A DNA stretch of 16,999 nucleotides from Nitrospina sp. (GCA_018665625.1 JABJCF010000351.1:1-16999), one strand, 5' to 3'; positions 1 through 6,964 are shown, counted from the first letter of the stretch. Numbers and translations: made by a program. Notes: generated by a model not told the origin, from the letters alone.

Positions 1-60
1 ACTTTTTTCTTCGCAGCTTTTTTCTTTGTTACTTTTTTCTTCGCTGCTTTTTTCTTGGTT
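1..60 (-). repeat. Two 30-bp in-frame tandem repeats (Lys/Ala decapeptide)
   Basis: Bases 1-30 and 31-60 are the same 30-mer with only a few substitutions. On the minus strand each copy encodes one TKKKAAKKKV-type decapeptide, so the unit length (10 codons) preserves the frame. More copies probably lie to the left of the window. Confidence 0.8.
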
Positions 61-65
61 GCCAT
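1..65 (-). CDS. Lysine-rich histone H1-like protein, N-terminal fragment (cut by window edge)
   Basis: Read on the minus strand, an ATG at 65-63 opens a frame that stays open to the window edge. The visible 21 codons encode M-A-T followed by KKKAAKKKVT-type decapeptides, so every residue seen is Lys, Ala, Val or Thr. The start is supported by a strong Shine-Dalgarno sequence (AAAGGAGA at 78-71, 5 nt spacing) and an upstream sigma70-like promoter. Low-complexity Lys/Ala tails of this kind are known from bacterial histone H1-like DNA-binding proteins and from tails of ribosomal or nucleoid proteins. Nucleoid binding is therefore the leading inference, but no globular domain is in view and the true length is unknown. 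Confidence 0.7.
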   Translation of the reverse strand, partial: MATKKKAAKKKVTKKKAAKKK

Positions 66-364
66 CAAGATCTCCTTTCGTACATCTTTTGGTATTCGTT
101 TCAGCGCCCAAATACCGTTTATCATTTTATGATATAAGCGTTTGTTGTCAAGCGAATATTAATGATTTTTAATGATCTAGAAACGTCTTTCTATGGCTGA
201 AAATAATTTTAGAATAGTTTTTTATATTAATTAAACCCTGTGGCTTAAAAAACCCCGTATTTTAGGGGTGAAAAAGGGTATGATCAGTTTGAGATGGCAG
301 TTCGCATATTCTTAATCATATTGAAACCTGATTTTAATTTTTTAAAAAAATTTTGATTTTTTTT
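66..364. other. AT-rich intergenic region between divergent genes
   Basis: This spacer of roughly 300 bp separates the lysine-rich gene (minus) from the laccase-domain gene (plus). It holds the minus-strand promoter at 124-151, a direct repeat TTAATGAT twice around 160-177, and a weak inverted repeat ACCCC/GGGGT at 252-256/265-269. I see no convincing plus-strand promoter or Shine-Dalgarno sequence for the downstream gene and no open frame worth calling. Confidence 0.5.
124..151 (-). promoter_or_regulatory. Sigma70-like promoter of the lysine-rich gene, -10 inside a palindrome
   Basis: On the minus strand a perfect -35 TTGACA (151-146) is followed after 16 bp by TAAAAT (129-124), a 5/6 match to the -10 consensus. 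The start codon lies about 60 bp downstream behind a strong Shine-Dalgarno sequence. The -10 is embedded in a palindrome, TATCAT-TTT-ATGATA (120-134), which could be an operator or only AT-rich coincidence. Confidence 0.65.
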
Positions 365-1147
365 ATGAAACTTTCCGTTGATACGGTAAAAATTAATCGT
401 TTTGATAAGTTTTCAGATTTCACTCATGCAAGCAGCCCTCGCTATTTTGAAAATGATCGAGGTGAAATAGAGCAGTATGATTTTTCAGGAAGAGATGATT
501 TAGGGAATAAAGAAAATCATATTTCTAAATTTATGGAAGCGTTTAAAACGAAAATTGAGACTCCCTATTTGTTGAATCAAATTCATAGTGATCAAGTTTT
601 CGTGTTAAAAGATAAATCACAAACTCAAGAACAGATTTCTAAAGTTAATGCAGATGCGATAATTACACATCTCTTGGAAACACCTATCGGAATTTTTACG
701 GCAGATTGTGTTCCCATTCTTTTATATGATTCGCGACTTCATGTCGCGGCCGCCATCCATGCCGGGCGAGAAGGAACACGCCAAAATATTGTAAATAAGA
801 CAATTATGGCTATGCAGCGCGAATATGGTTGTGAATCTGCAGACTTGGTTGCTGGTTTGGGGTTGGGAATAGGGGGTTGTTGCTATGAGGTTGACGCAAA
901 CTGTTTAAACTCTTTTGAAAACAAAATTCCTTTCGAATTGCCCTTTGTGAAACCTAAAGAAAATGGAAAGTTTTTGTTGGATTTATTTGCAGTGAATACC
1001 CGTGAAGGACTGGAGGCTGGGATATTGCCTGAAAATATTTTTCAAAGTGGAGAATGCACCTATTGTTCGCCCATGAATTATTTTTCCTATAGGCGGGAAG
1101 GCCAAACAGGACGAATTTTAACTTTCATAATGCTGCGAACCAAATAA
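365..1147 (+). CDS. pgeF: PgeF/YfiH family laccase-domain protein (purine nucleoside phosphorylase / peptidoglycan editing factor type)
   Basis: This 260-aa cytoplasmic protein covers the full usual length of the YfiH/PgeF (DUF152) family. Characterised members are zinc enzymes acting on purine nucleosides, and E. coli PgeF prevents misincorporation into peptidoglycan precursors. The three conserved metal/catalytic positions are visible: His74 in NQIHSD, Cys115 in ADCVP and His132 in HAG. The C-terminal NYFSYRREGQTGR block is also typical. Two normally conserved spots deviate: the HAGWRG motif reads HAGREG, and the SIGPCC region reads GIGGCC. I chose ATG 365; a TTG four codons upstream (353) is possible. 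No clear Shine-Dalgarno precedes either start, and the upstream sequence is very AT-rich. The gene appears monocistronic. The family call is firm; the exact substrate is inferred. Confidence 0.88.
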   Translation: MKLSVDTVKINRFDKFSDFTHASSPRYFENDRGEIEQYDFSGRDDLGNKENHISKFMEAFKTKIETPYLLNQIHSDQVFVLKDKSQTQEQISKVNADAIITHLLETPIGIFTADCVPILLYDSRLHVAAAIHAGREGTRQNIVNKTIMAMQREYGCESADLVAGLGLGIGGCCYEVDANCLNSFENKIPFELPFVKPKENGKFLLDLFAVNTREGLEAGILPENIFQSGECTYCSPMNYFSYRREGQTGRILTFIMLRTK

Positions 1148-1187
1148 GCCGGATTTTCTTGGATGTCAAAAACCAGATTTAACTATA

Positions 1188-1217
1188 TTGATAAAATGTT
1201 TTCCGAGGTTTTATACT
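1188..1217 (+). promoter_or_regulatory. Sigma70-like promoter of the 595-aa gene
   Basis: TTGATA (1188-1193, 5/6 match to -35) and TATACT (1212-1217, 5/6 match to -10) are separated by 18 bp. The start codon at 1262 lies about 38 nt beyond the expected transcription start. Confidence 0.55.
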
Positions 1218-1261
1218 AAGCCTTTCCCTATTTAATTAAAATTTAAAACAATTGGCTATCG

Positions 1262-3049
1262 ATGACTGAAAAAAATATCCCTAATGCAAAGGATTTGACT
1301 GCGACCCAGCATTTCCCTATTGAATGGATTAAAACGAATCCTCGCAAGGTAGAGGAAATTTTATCAACGTTACCTCTTGAGGAGCAGGCGAAGCGCGTAT
1401 TGAACCTGCCGCCGGTATTCCAAAGAGAACTGTTGGTTCTTTGTGAAGATGCTGTGGCAGTCACACAATCTCTACCCACTGAAGAGGTCTATAATTTAAT
1501 TAAGGAACTGGGCGACGAAGACTCTCTTCTAATTCTGTCCATGGTTTCTGCTGAGCAATTGCAGTATTTTTTCGATTTGGAATGGTGGCAGGGAGACAAG
1601 TTTCAACCCGAACGAGCTATGCATTGGTTGGAACTTCTGGATCAATGTGATGACCCAGAAACGTTGGAATGGTTTTTGAGTGAAGACCTTGACCAAAAGG
1701 TGATGCTATTGCAATCGCTGATCAAAGTTTTTAAGCAAGATGAAATGACAGATTCCTACGATGGAGTAGAAGGTTTGGAGCATTTTACTCCAGACGGTGT
1801 TTACGATGTGTTTTTTAAAGTAAAAGAATCAAAAGTCATAAAAAAACTGTTCTTACTGCTGGCGGAAAAGGATATTGGCCTTCTTCACGAACTTCTAGAA
1901 GCGGTTATTTGGTTTCCTCTGACAATCACTGTTGAAAAATCTTACCAATGGCGATTGACCCGAACCGCTGAACGGGGGATTCCTGAGTTTGAAGAGGCAA
2001 TCGGTATTTACAGTAGCTTGAACCCCGATGCGCTTAAGCAGGAAGTCCCGTCTTCAGACAATTTCCCTGGAGGACGCTTTCGGTTTTCCCCACAATACCC
2101 GTTAACGCAAGCGCTACTTTCGCATTTTTTCGGGCAATGCATTCTAAATATTGAATCAGAAGAAAGACTGGACGCCATTCGTTGGGAACTTGTTTGCCTG
2201 GCAAATAAAGTGATGGTTGCAGACAAATGTGATCCTTCCGATTTGGAAGCGCGCAAGAAGGCGATGCGAAAAGCAGTGGGTTATATCAATATTGGCTTGG
2301 AGCTTGGCGCCTCGGGCGATCAGGAAAAAGGTCATTCTCTTTTGCATCAGCTTTGGATGCAATCGCTATTCCAGGTGGGATTTGAACAACTCAAGCAGGT
2401 TCGGTCGAAGGTAAGTTTGTTGCTGAAGGAAAACGGCATTTTTATGGAAAGTATTGTATCGGAAGGGGACAAGGAAAAATTGGGCGCGTTGGTTTTACCT
2501 TTCCCTCAAATCGCAGAAAAAGGAGAAGAGGGAGGACCTGTGCTTTGGCGGGATCCAGAAACTTTGGACGATGTTCGCGCGATTAATAAATTCCTCGATC
2601 GCTGGGCCTTTTATATTCGTTTCGCGAAGCAGGGGCTGGGACTGGATGCAAAAATTTTGGAATCAAAATGGGGTGGATTCGATTACCCGGAAAGCAGCAA
2701 GCTGGAGTTTTTGACTTTGATCACCACCGCATTTGCCCGGCATACATTATTTAAAACCCTGTCCTGCGAGCCTTTACCGATTACTGCGGCGAAGAGTTTT
2801 CTCGATGTGGTTTTCCTGGCGGGAATTTTTCAAGACGAAGGCAAGATATGCGATGAAGACAAAGTATCTTCTTTTGAGCGCGCATTGCTAGACACTCCAA
2901 TGGCATGGACAGAAACCGATCGGGAACTGCTTAGAGAGCTGCTGGTGCAATGCGTGGCAAACCTGGAAGAACAATTCGGCCGACTCGACTTTTCAAAATC
3001 CATCCAATGGCAATTCACCCATGGGTTATTAATCACCCGTTCACTTTAG
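1262..3049 (+). CDS. Conserved 595-aa protein, possibly DUF6178 family, helical solenoid N-terminus
   Basis: This large soluble protein has no signal peptide and no obvious membrane segment. Residues about 25-125 are short Leu/Glu-rich helices around LPLEEQAKRVLNLPP and LGDEDSLLILSMV, resembling the superhelical repeats of MgtE_N or the FliG middle domain. The middle contains EEAIGIYSSLNPDAL (about residues 245-260), which I associate with the DUF6178 family of deltaproteobacteria-like genomes. The C-terminal third is helical, with Trp-rich stretches and no catalytic motif I recognise. ATG 1262 is the first start after a good promoter, but the Shine-Dalgarno is weak. The stop codon at 3047-3049 overlaps a 9-bp inverted repeat. 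DUF6178 membership is recall from motif style, not a search, and the function is unknown. Confidence 0.75.
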   Translation: MTEKNIPNAKDLTATQHFPIEWIKTNPRKVEEILSTLPLEEQAKRVLNLPPVFQRELLVLCEDAVAVTQSLPTEEVYNLIKELGDEDSLLILSMVSAEQLQYFFDLEWWQGDKFQPERAMHWLELLDQCDDPETLEWFLSEDLDQKVMLLQSLIKVFKQDEMTDSYDGVEGLEHFTPDGVYDVFFKVKESKVIKKLFLLLAEKDIGLLHELLEAVIWFPLTITVEKSYQWRLTRTAERGIPEFEEAIGIYSSLNPDALKQEVPSSDNFPGGRFRFSPQYPLTQALLSHFFGQCILNIESEERLDAIRWELVCLANKVMVADKCDPSDLEARKKAMRKAVGYINIGLELGASGDQEKGHSLLHQLWMQSLFQVGFEQLKQVRSKVSLLLKENGIFMESIVSEGDKEKLGALVLPFPQIAEKGEEGGPVLWRDPETLDDVRAINKFLDRWAFYIRFAKQGLGLDAKILESKWGGFDYPESSKLEFLTLITTAFARHTLFKTLSCEPLPITAAKSFLDVVFLAGIFQDEGKICDEDKVSSFERALLDTPMAWTETDRELLRELLVQCVANLEEQFGRLDFSKSIQWQFTHGLLITRSL

Positions 3050-3075
3050 GCTGTTTCTTGGAACTTGAAACAGCC
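3049..3075 (+). terminator. Hairpin overlapping the stop codon of the 595-aa gene
   Basis: A perfect 9-bp inverted repeat, GGCTGTTTC (3049-3057) and GAAACAGCC (3067-3075), has a 9-nt loop. Its first base is the last base of the stop codon. It is well placed as a transcript end, but no T-run follows, so it may be an mRNA 3' stabiliser or a Rho-associated hairpin rather than a classic intrinsic terminator. Confidence 0.45.
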
Positions 3076-3232
3076 AGGTTAAAGTTACTGTCAGTTCGTT
3101 AAGATTATCTCGTTTTCTCACACATTCCAAAATCTCCCACAAAAATAGGATAGATCAAAAAATATTCTCAACCTTGTTCTGTTGTGCTATATCTTCAGCA
3201 TGAGGAATTTTTAATTGAAAGGAGAATTTCCT

Positions 3233-4084
3233 ATGGTCAACCTTAAAATTCTATCTTGGAATATTGAACATTTTAATGGAACAGGTGGTATCGACAAAAG
3301 CAACAGAAAAGCCAGGGAAAAACGCGTAGAAAGAGTCACCAAATTAATTAAGGATGAGAAGCCTGATGTTTTTGGACTTTCAGAAGTTGAAGGTAAACTT
3401 ATCCATTCAAAAATGACCCGATTGTTACCCGGTTATGTTTTTAATATTACAGAAGGCAGACAATCTCAAGAAATTTTGATTGGTGTAAAACATGGTCTTA
3501 CAGCATTCTTTGCCCAGAGGAATGAATTTAAAAGAAGCAACCCCAGTCTTCGCCCAGGAGCTCTCTTAACCATTACAATTAAGGATATTGATATTCCCAT
3601 TCTTTTTATCCATCTTAAAAGTATGCCTAGCCCTGAAGGGTTTGGGTTAAGGGATGCAATGTTTGAAAAAGCTTTTAATTTAAAAAAAGCACTGGATAAG
3701 GCTGCTAAGAATAGCGGGCATAAGGCTGCTAACCTTATTATCCTGGGAGATATGAATACGATGGGAATGAATTATGAGGGGCGTAATCACGATATCCCCG
3801 GCCCAAATGAAATAAAAGTCATAACCAACCGGTTTAAAAGAAGGAAGATGGTTTCCTTGGAAAAGGACCATCCTACGACATTTAGTAACGGTTCCGGTTC
3901 TCGTTATCCCGATTCAGATTTGGATCATGTTTTTGCTGCCGAACATCTCCAGTTTAAAAATGTCTCTGGCACAAAAACAGTCCATGTGGGTGGTTGGGCT
4001 AAGGAAAATACAGTTGCTAAAAAGGATAAGTGGATTGAACAGTATTCTGACCATGGTCCATTGACCCTGACCTTGAAAATTTAG
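3233..4084 (+). CDS. Endonuclease/exonuclease/phosphatase (EEP) domain protein
   Basis: This 283-aa, single-domain protein of the Mg-dependent EEP superfamily (DNase I, exonuclease III, inositol phosphatases, sphingomyelinases) has all the catalytic stations. They are Asn10 (SWNIEHF), Glu51 (LSEVEG), His127 (FIHLKS), Asp173/Asn175 (LGDMN), Asp231-His232 (DLDH) and Asp273-His274 (SDHGP). It lacks a signal peptide, so it is probably cytoplasmic. The start is fixed by AAGGAGAA (3219-3226) seven bases before ATG 3233; an upstream in-frame TTG at 3215 would place the Shine-Dalgarno inside the gene. The protein is Lys-rich in the middle (AFNLKKALDKAAK), compatible with nucleic acid binding, but substrate cannot be read from sequence. 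It converges on the pyrophosphatase gene and is monocistronic. Confidence 0.85.
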   Translation: MVNLKILSWNIEHFNGTGGIDKSNRKAREKRVERVTKLIKDEKPDVFGLSEVEGKLIHSKMTRLLPGYVFNITEGRQSQEILIGVKHGLTAFFAQRNEFKRSNPSLRPGALLTITIKDIDIPILFIHLKSMPSPEGFGLRDAMFEKAFNLKKALDKAAKNSGHKAANLIILGDMNTMGMNYEGRNHDIPGPNEIKVITNRFKRRKMVSLEKDHPTTFSNGSGSRYPDSDLDHVFAAEHLQFKNVSGTKTVHVGGWAKENTVAKKDKWIEQYSDHGPLTLTLKI

Positions 4085-4114
4085 CCATGAAAAATGGTTT
4101 ACCTTATTGGCTAA
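4081..4114. terminator. Inverted repeat holding both stop codons of a convergent gene pair
   Basis: TTAGCCA (4081-4087) and TGGCTAA (4108-4114) are perfect inverse complements around a 20-nt loop. Each arm contains the TAG stop of one of the two converging genes (EEP on plus, pyrophosphatase on minus). A bidirectional terminator role is inferred; the loop carries TTT (4098-4100) but there is no strong T-run. Confidence 0.35.
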
Positions 4115-4641
4115 TCAGATGATGCCCGGCGGACGGCTTCTTCAATAAGTTCGGCGGCGTGCTCAGCATCTTCCCAGCCTTCAACTTTGGCCCATTTCCC
4201 CGACTCTAAATCTTTATAGTGAGAAAAAAAATGGGAGATTTGATCCAATAAGATTTTAGGAAGATCCGTATATTGTTCTACTCCTGCGTAATAAGGGTTC
4301 AAAGCGTCTACTGGAACAGCAAGAATTTTTTCATCGGCGCCTTTTTCATCCTCCATTTTTAAAACCCCGACAGGTCGGCAACGCACAATACAGCCGGACA
4401 AAAACTCCACAGGAGAAGCCACCAGAATATCTATGGGGTCGCCGTCTTCCGAAAGAGTATGCGGCACAAATCCGTAATTGCAGGGATAGCGCATCGAGGT
4501 GTGCATCACGCGGTCCACAAAAAGCGCGCCGGATTTCTTATCCATCTCATACTTCACCGGCTCGCGTCCAAATGGGACTTCGATAATTACGTTAATATCC
4601 CAGGGCGGGTTTTCCCCTATTGGTATTTCATCAATAATCAT
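4111..4641 (-). CDS. ppa: Inorganic pyrophosphatase, family I (soluble)
   Basis: This 176-aa enzyme hydrolyses pyrophosphate to two phosphates in the cytoplasm, pulling biosynthetic reactions forward. The length is typical of prokaryotic family I enzymes. The signature DGDPIDIL is present, and the active-site residues align one position off E. coli numbering: Glu21, Lys30, Glu32, Arg44, Tyr52, Tyr56, Asp66, Asp68, Asp71, Asp98, Asp103, Lys105, Tyr142 and Lys143. I chose ATG 4641 because the Shine-Dalgarno AGGAG (4651-4647) sits five bases upstream and overlaps an alternative GTG at 4647. The gene is monocistronic and convergent with the EEP gene. Its leader contains GC-rich palindromic sequence (GGGCAATGCCC, 4680-4690). 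Nothing in the protein looks atypical. Confidence 0.96.
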   Translation of the reverse strand: MIIDEIPIGENPPWDINVIIEVPFGREPVKYEMDKKSGALFVDRVMHTSMRYPCNYGFVPHTLSEDGDPIDILVASPVEFLSGCIVRCRPVGVLKMEDEKGADEKILAVPVDALNPYYAGVEQYTDLPKILLDQISHFFSHYKDLESGKWAKVEGWEDAEHAAELIEEAVRRASSD

Positions 4642-4717
4642 GCTCACTCCTGTGAGAACTACTCGGCGTAGGGCCTATAGGGCAATGCCCGTAGAGGTAG
4701 AGGGTGCCGTTTAGTTT

Positions 4718-4746
4718 TTAATAAAATTTTGTTAATATTTCTTCAA
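4718..4746 (-). promoter_or_regulatory. Putative sigma70-like promoter of ppa
   Basis: On the minus strand TTGAAG (4746-4741) and TATTAA (4723-4718) are 17 bp apart, each a 4/6 match. This would give a leader of about 70 nt that includes the GC-rich palindrome GGGCA-A-TGCCC at 4680-4690. Confidence 0.4.
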
Positions 4747-4754
4747 GGCGTACG

Positions 4755-4799
4755 TGATGTTCTTCCAAAATTTCGTGCCCCGAAGGGGTAGAAGGGGTA
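4755..4799 (+). repeat. Interspersed hairpin repeat, copy A (short form)
   Basis: The last 27 bases (4773-4799) are identical to 7693-7719 and 24/27 identical to the inverted copy at 6905-6931. The core is a hairpin, CCCC-GAA-GGGG, followed by TAGAAGGGGTA. The preceding 18 bases resemble the left end of copy B (7644 onward). Copy A therefore looks like copy B lacking an internal segment of about 30 bp bounded by TGCCCC direct repeats. Confidence 0.75.
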
Positions 4800-4881
4800 G
4801 CCTTGCTGCAGGGGCAATAAGTACGGACTCATTAAGCCGAGATAATGCTTTCTAGCCAAGAAAAGTTATTGCTATCTGCCT

Positions 4882-4895
4882 CCCTCGTTAGAGGG
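4882..4895 (-). terminator. Palindrome abutting the tRNA-Leu 3' end, possible terminator
   Basis: CCCTC-GTTA-GAGGG is a perfect 5-bp stem with a 4-nt loop. On the minus strand it starts at the very next base after the tRNA CCA. It could act as terminator or 3'-processing hairpin for the tRNA transcript; an AATAACTTTT stretch follows about 20 nt downstream. The same palindrome type occurs at 6800-6813 and 10799-10814. Confidence 0.45.
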
Positions 4896-4982
4896 TGGTG
4901 CCGAGGGCCGGACTCGAACCGGCACGAGGTTTCCCTCGAGGGATTTTAAGTCCCTTGCGTCTACCAATTCCGCCACCCCGGC
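4896..4982 (-). tRNA. tRNA-Leu(UAA)
   Basis: The minus strand folds into an 87-nt class II tRNA with encoded CCA. The acceptor stem is GCCGGGG/CCTCGGC with one G-T pair. The anticodon stem AGGGA/TCCCT has loop CTTAAAA, giving anticodon TAA at 4948-4946, so it reads UUA/UUG leucine codons. The long variable arm CGAGG-GAAA-CCTCG is diagnostic of Leu/Ser types, and the T arm is GCCGG-TTCGAGT-CCGGC. The discriminator base is A, as expected for leucine. It stands alone with no neighbouring tRNA. A 73-codon frame across it (4872-5093) is spurious. Confidence 0.97.
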
Positions 4983-5202
4983 TTGGTCTTGTATCTTCAA
5001 ACGATTCCGGCTTAAAATGAGGGTTACCAGAATCCGGAGGATGTTAACAGTTTCCGCCTGAAATTCCAAGCGATGCTTGGCTGTCTTTTCCATTTATTGA
5101 GCGGCCCCGCCGCAAGTGGACGAAGTATCCTGATAGAGAGTTATTTTTAATGATGTGGCAAATCACGGGAAATGAAGCCCACTGGTGGGATTCAAAATAA
5201 AA

Positions 5203-6048
5203 ATGCGCGATCCGAAACGTATCTTAAAAAAGCTGGTTGGACCCGATACCGATCTCGAACCTTTCGATGCCACCGGTGAGCCTTTGGAACAAGCGGTGGG
5301 AACGTTTCGTGATGTAGGCCAATGTCGCAAGATTCGCGATTTCATCAAAACGAATTTTGGGGTCGATCTCGCCCTCTCACCGAAAACATTTTATTCACTC
5401 CTGGAAATTGGTCCGATCAATTATATCGAAACCACGCAGAGAGATTTGGAAGTCGAGACCATTTCGCTAAAGGACACGCGAAATCCCGATGACCCTGTCA
5501 GCATAGGCAACTTGAATTCGGTTTTGCGCGAGCTTTATAAAGATCTGCTATTGCTGCACGAGCGGATCCATAAAGATTTTCCCGATGCGCTATTAATTCG
5601 CGATATGCGTCCTGAGTTGATCGAGCGTTGTTTTGATTTCGCAGATCGATTAGAAAGCATGCACGGAAAATGGTCGCTTTTAAAGGGTGGCAAGGTGCGT
5701 GATATTGAAAACGAATTTGCGACTCTCTTTCCCAACTCTCCTGATGCGCGGCCTTTGGAAAGCAAATTTCCTCTGATCCGACACGAGATGGAACTTTATC
5801 AAAGTGTTTTGCGGACAGAAAAAAAATGGCAGGCGCTGGAACTCGACCTCTTTACTATTTTAAGAGGAAATGAAACGAAGGATCTGGGACTGCTATTGCA
5901 AAACGCGCAGGAAATGGGAAACCGGCTCTGGCAAATCATCTACCAAAGTTCGGAGATCAAAAAATGCGTTGAGTTGCTGGGAATTGATTTTGCGAACATC
6001 CATCCCCTCTTTGATAACGAGACCGTGCGCTTAAATAATAATGGCTAG
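5203..6048 (+). CDS. Hypothetical protein, 281 aa, predicted helical, function unknown
   Basis: I do not recognise this soluble protein. It has no signal peptide, membrane span, Cys cluster or catalytic motif. The N-terminus is basic (MRDPKRILKKL), followed by an acidic and Pro-containing stretch (GPDTDLEPFDATGEP). From about residue 95 onward it is dominated by long amphipathic helices rich in Leu, Glu and Arg (NLNSVLRELYKDLLLLHERI, then RLESMHGKW, then LIRHEMELYQSVL), suggesting a helical bundle or coiled-coil scaffold. Codon use looks like its neighbours. Start choice is uncertain: ATG 5203 is used here, but GTG 5185 is six codons upstream and neither has a clear Shine-Dalgarno. The nearest genes are tRNA-Leu and an LRR gene, both on the other strand, so context gives no functional hint. 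Confidence 0.75.
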   Translation: MRDPKRILKKLVGPDTDLEPFDATGEPLEQAVGTFRDVGQCRKIRDFIKTNFGVDLALSPKTFYSLLEIGPINYIETTQRDLEVETISLKDTRNPDDPVSIGNLNSVLRELYKDLLLLHERIHKDFPDALLIRDMRPELIERCFDFADRLESMHGKWSLLKGGKVRDIENEFATLFPNSPDARPLESKFPLIRHEMELYQSVLRTEKKWQALELDLFTILRGNETKDLGLLLQNAQEMGNRLWQIIYQSSEIKKCVELLGIDFANIHPLFDNETVRLNNNG

Positions 6049-6133
6049 CCCACTCCTCAATAATGAAGGTCAATAAACCATTTCTAAGAAGCCTGATATT
6101 TCTGGAGGGTATTTTAGTACTGACCTATTTTCC

Positions 6134-6149
6134 CCCGGGCGTAGCCCGG
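6134..6149. terminator. GC-rich hairpin between convergent genes
   Basis: CCGGGC (6135-6140), GTA, GCCCGG (6144-6149) is a perfect 6-bp stem with a 3-nt loop, directly abutting the stop of the minus-strand LRR gene and about 90 bp past the plus-strand stop. No T-run flanks it. The embedded ten-mer GGCGTAGCCC recurs inverted at 7743-7752, so this may be a fragment of a repeat rather than a dedicated terminator. Confidence 0.4.
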
Positions 6150-6698
6150 TTAGGATTTGACCTGGAAGCCTTCGACTTTGTCTAATAGTAGGTGTTTTAC
6201 TGAGGATATTTTTTGTGCTTCTTTAAGAGCGTCCTTGCCATCTTCTCTAATGCGATTGAGGCGAAGATCGAGTCGCACGAGATTAGTAAAAAGTGGCAAA
6301 AACTTTGCCAAAGTGATTGCTCCCTCATCGGTTATTTCGTTATCCGTGATGACCAGATTCTGCAAACTCAATAGATTATCTGAAACGGCAATGTATTTGA
6401 CCCCTTCATTGCCGAGTTTATTGTAGAACAGGTTGAGGGAGGTCAGGTTGACCAACACATCAGACTGCGCCAGCCATTTCACGCCCTTGGGACCGCAAAG
6501 ATTGGTGCCAAACGCCAGGTTCGTTAAAGGACGCAAAGATTCCATTTGTGAGATATCTTTTGCTCCATATTCCTTTAGGTAAGTTGCTGTAAGATCAAGA
6601 GTTTTTCCGTCTTTGCTCAAATTCATCTGAACCACTGATTCGGTTTCTGAGCTGGCCCGATCTTGTCCCATTGCTTTTTTATTGCCGCTATAATCCAT
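6150..6698 (-). CDS. Small leucine-rich repeat protein (ribonuclease-inhibitor type)
   Basis: This 182-aa protein has about four LRR units from roughly residue 55 to 165. Examples are LVNLTSLNLFYNKLGNEGVKYIA, LQNLVITDNEITDEGAITLA and LVRLDLRLNRIREDGKDAL, here split by spacing rather than identical. The LxxLxLxxNxIxxEGAxxLA pattern is the ribonuclease-inhibitor LRR subclass, which forms an alpha/beta arc for protein-protein contact. No signal peptide is evident, so it is probably cytosolic. The N-terminal 30 residues are polar (DYSGNKKAMGQDRASSETES) and look disordered. ATG 6698 is backed by GGAGA (6712-6708) with suitable spacing. It is monocistronic, and the partner protein is unknown. The stop codon abuts a GC-rich hairpin. 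Confidence 0.82.
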   Translation of the reverse strand: MDYSGNKKAMGQDRASSETESVVQMNLSKDGKTLDLTATYLKEYGAKDISQMESLRPLTNLAFGTNLCGPKGVKWLAQSDVLVNLTSLNLFYNKLGNEGVKYIAVSDNLLSLQNLVITDNEITDEGAITLAKFLPLFTNLVRLDLRLNRIREDGKDALKEAQKISSVKHLLLDKVEGFQVKS

Positions 6699-6799
6699 TA
6701 GTTGTTTTCTCCGCGCATTCAGGGCCTATTTGAACTCTTTCAGACCTGAATTCTTGATTTATTTTTACCGTATTTTCCGGGTGCGGTTGATTATACACT

Positions 6800-6813
6800 C
6801 CCTCTAGCGAGGG
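6800..6813 (-). repeat. Palindrome CCCTC-GCTA-GAGGG (minus-strand reading)
   Basis: A perfect 5-bp inverted repeat around a 4-nt loop, followed on the plus strand by a longer G-run (six G at 6811-6816). It belongs to the same small palindrome type as 4882-4895 and 10799-10814. Confidence 0.55.
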
Positions 6814-6904
6814 GGGCAATAGGTCAATTCCCAAAAAGCTAAAACAGGTTATTGAGCCTTTTACTATAGGTTGGCTAACATTTCACCCTTGTTTTGGGTG
6901 GCGT

Positions 6905-6960
6905 TACCCCTTCTACCCGCTCCGGGCACGAAACGAAGTGAAAAATATAACGGGGGCACG
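6905..6960 (-). repeat. Interspersed hairpin repeat, copy C (inverted)
   Basis: Read on the minus strand, this 56-base block aligns end to end with 7664-7719. The 29-base outer part matches at about 23 positions and the 27-base core at 24. In the core, the hairpin CCCC-GAA-GGGG of the other copies is CCCG-GAG-CGGG: the inner stem pair changes from C-G to G-C, which preserves pairing. This copy lies upstream of nuoB. Confidence 0.75.
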
Positions 6961-6964
6961 CGGC

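Noticed and set aside
3215..3232. TTG start of the EEP gene six codons upstream
   Set aside because: It would place the clear Shine-Dalgarno AAGGAGAA inside the coding region.
4872..5093. 73-aa frame on the minus strand
   Set aside because: It runs through the whole tRNA-Leu gene and has no independent protein signal.
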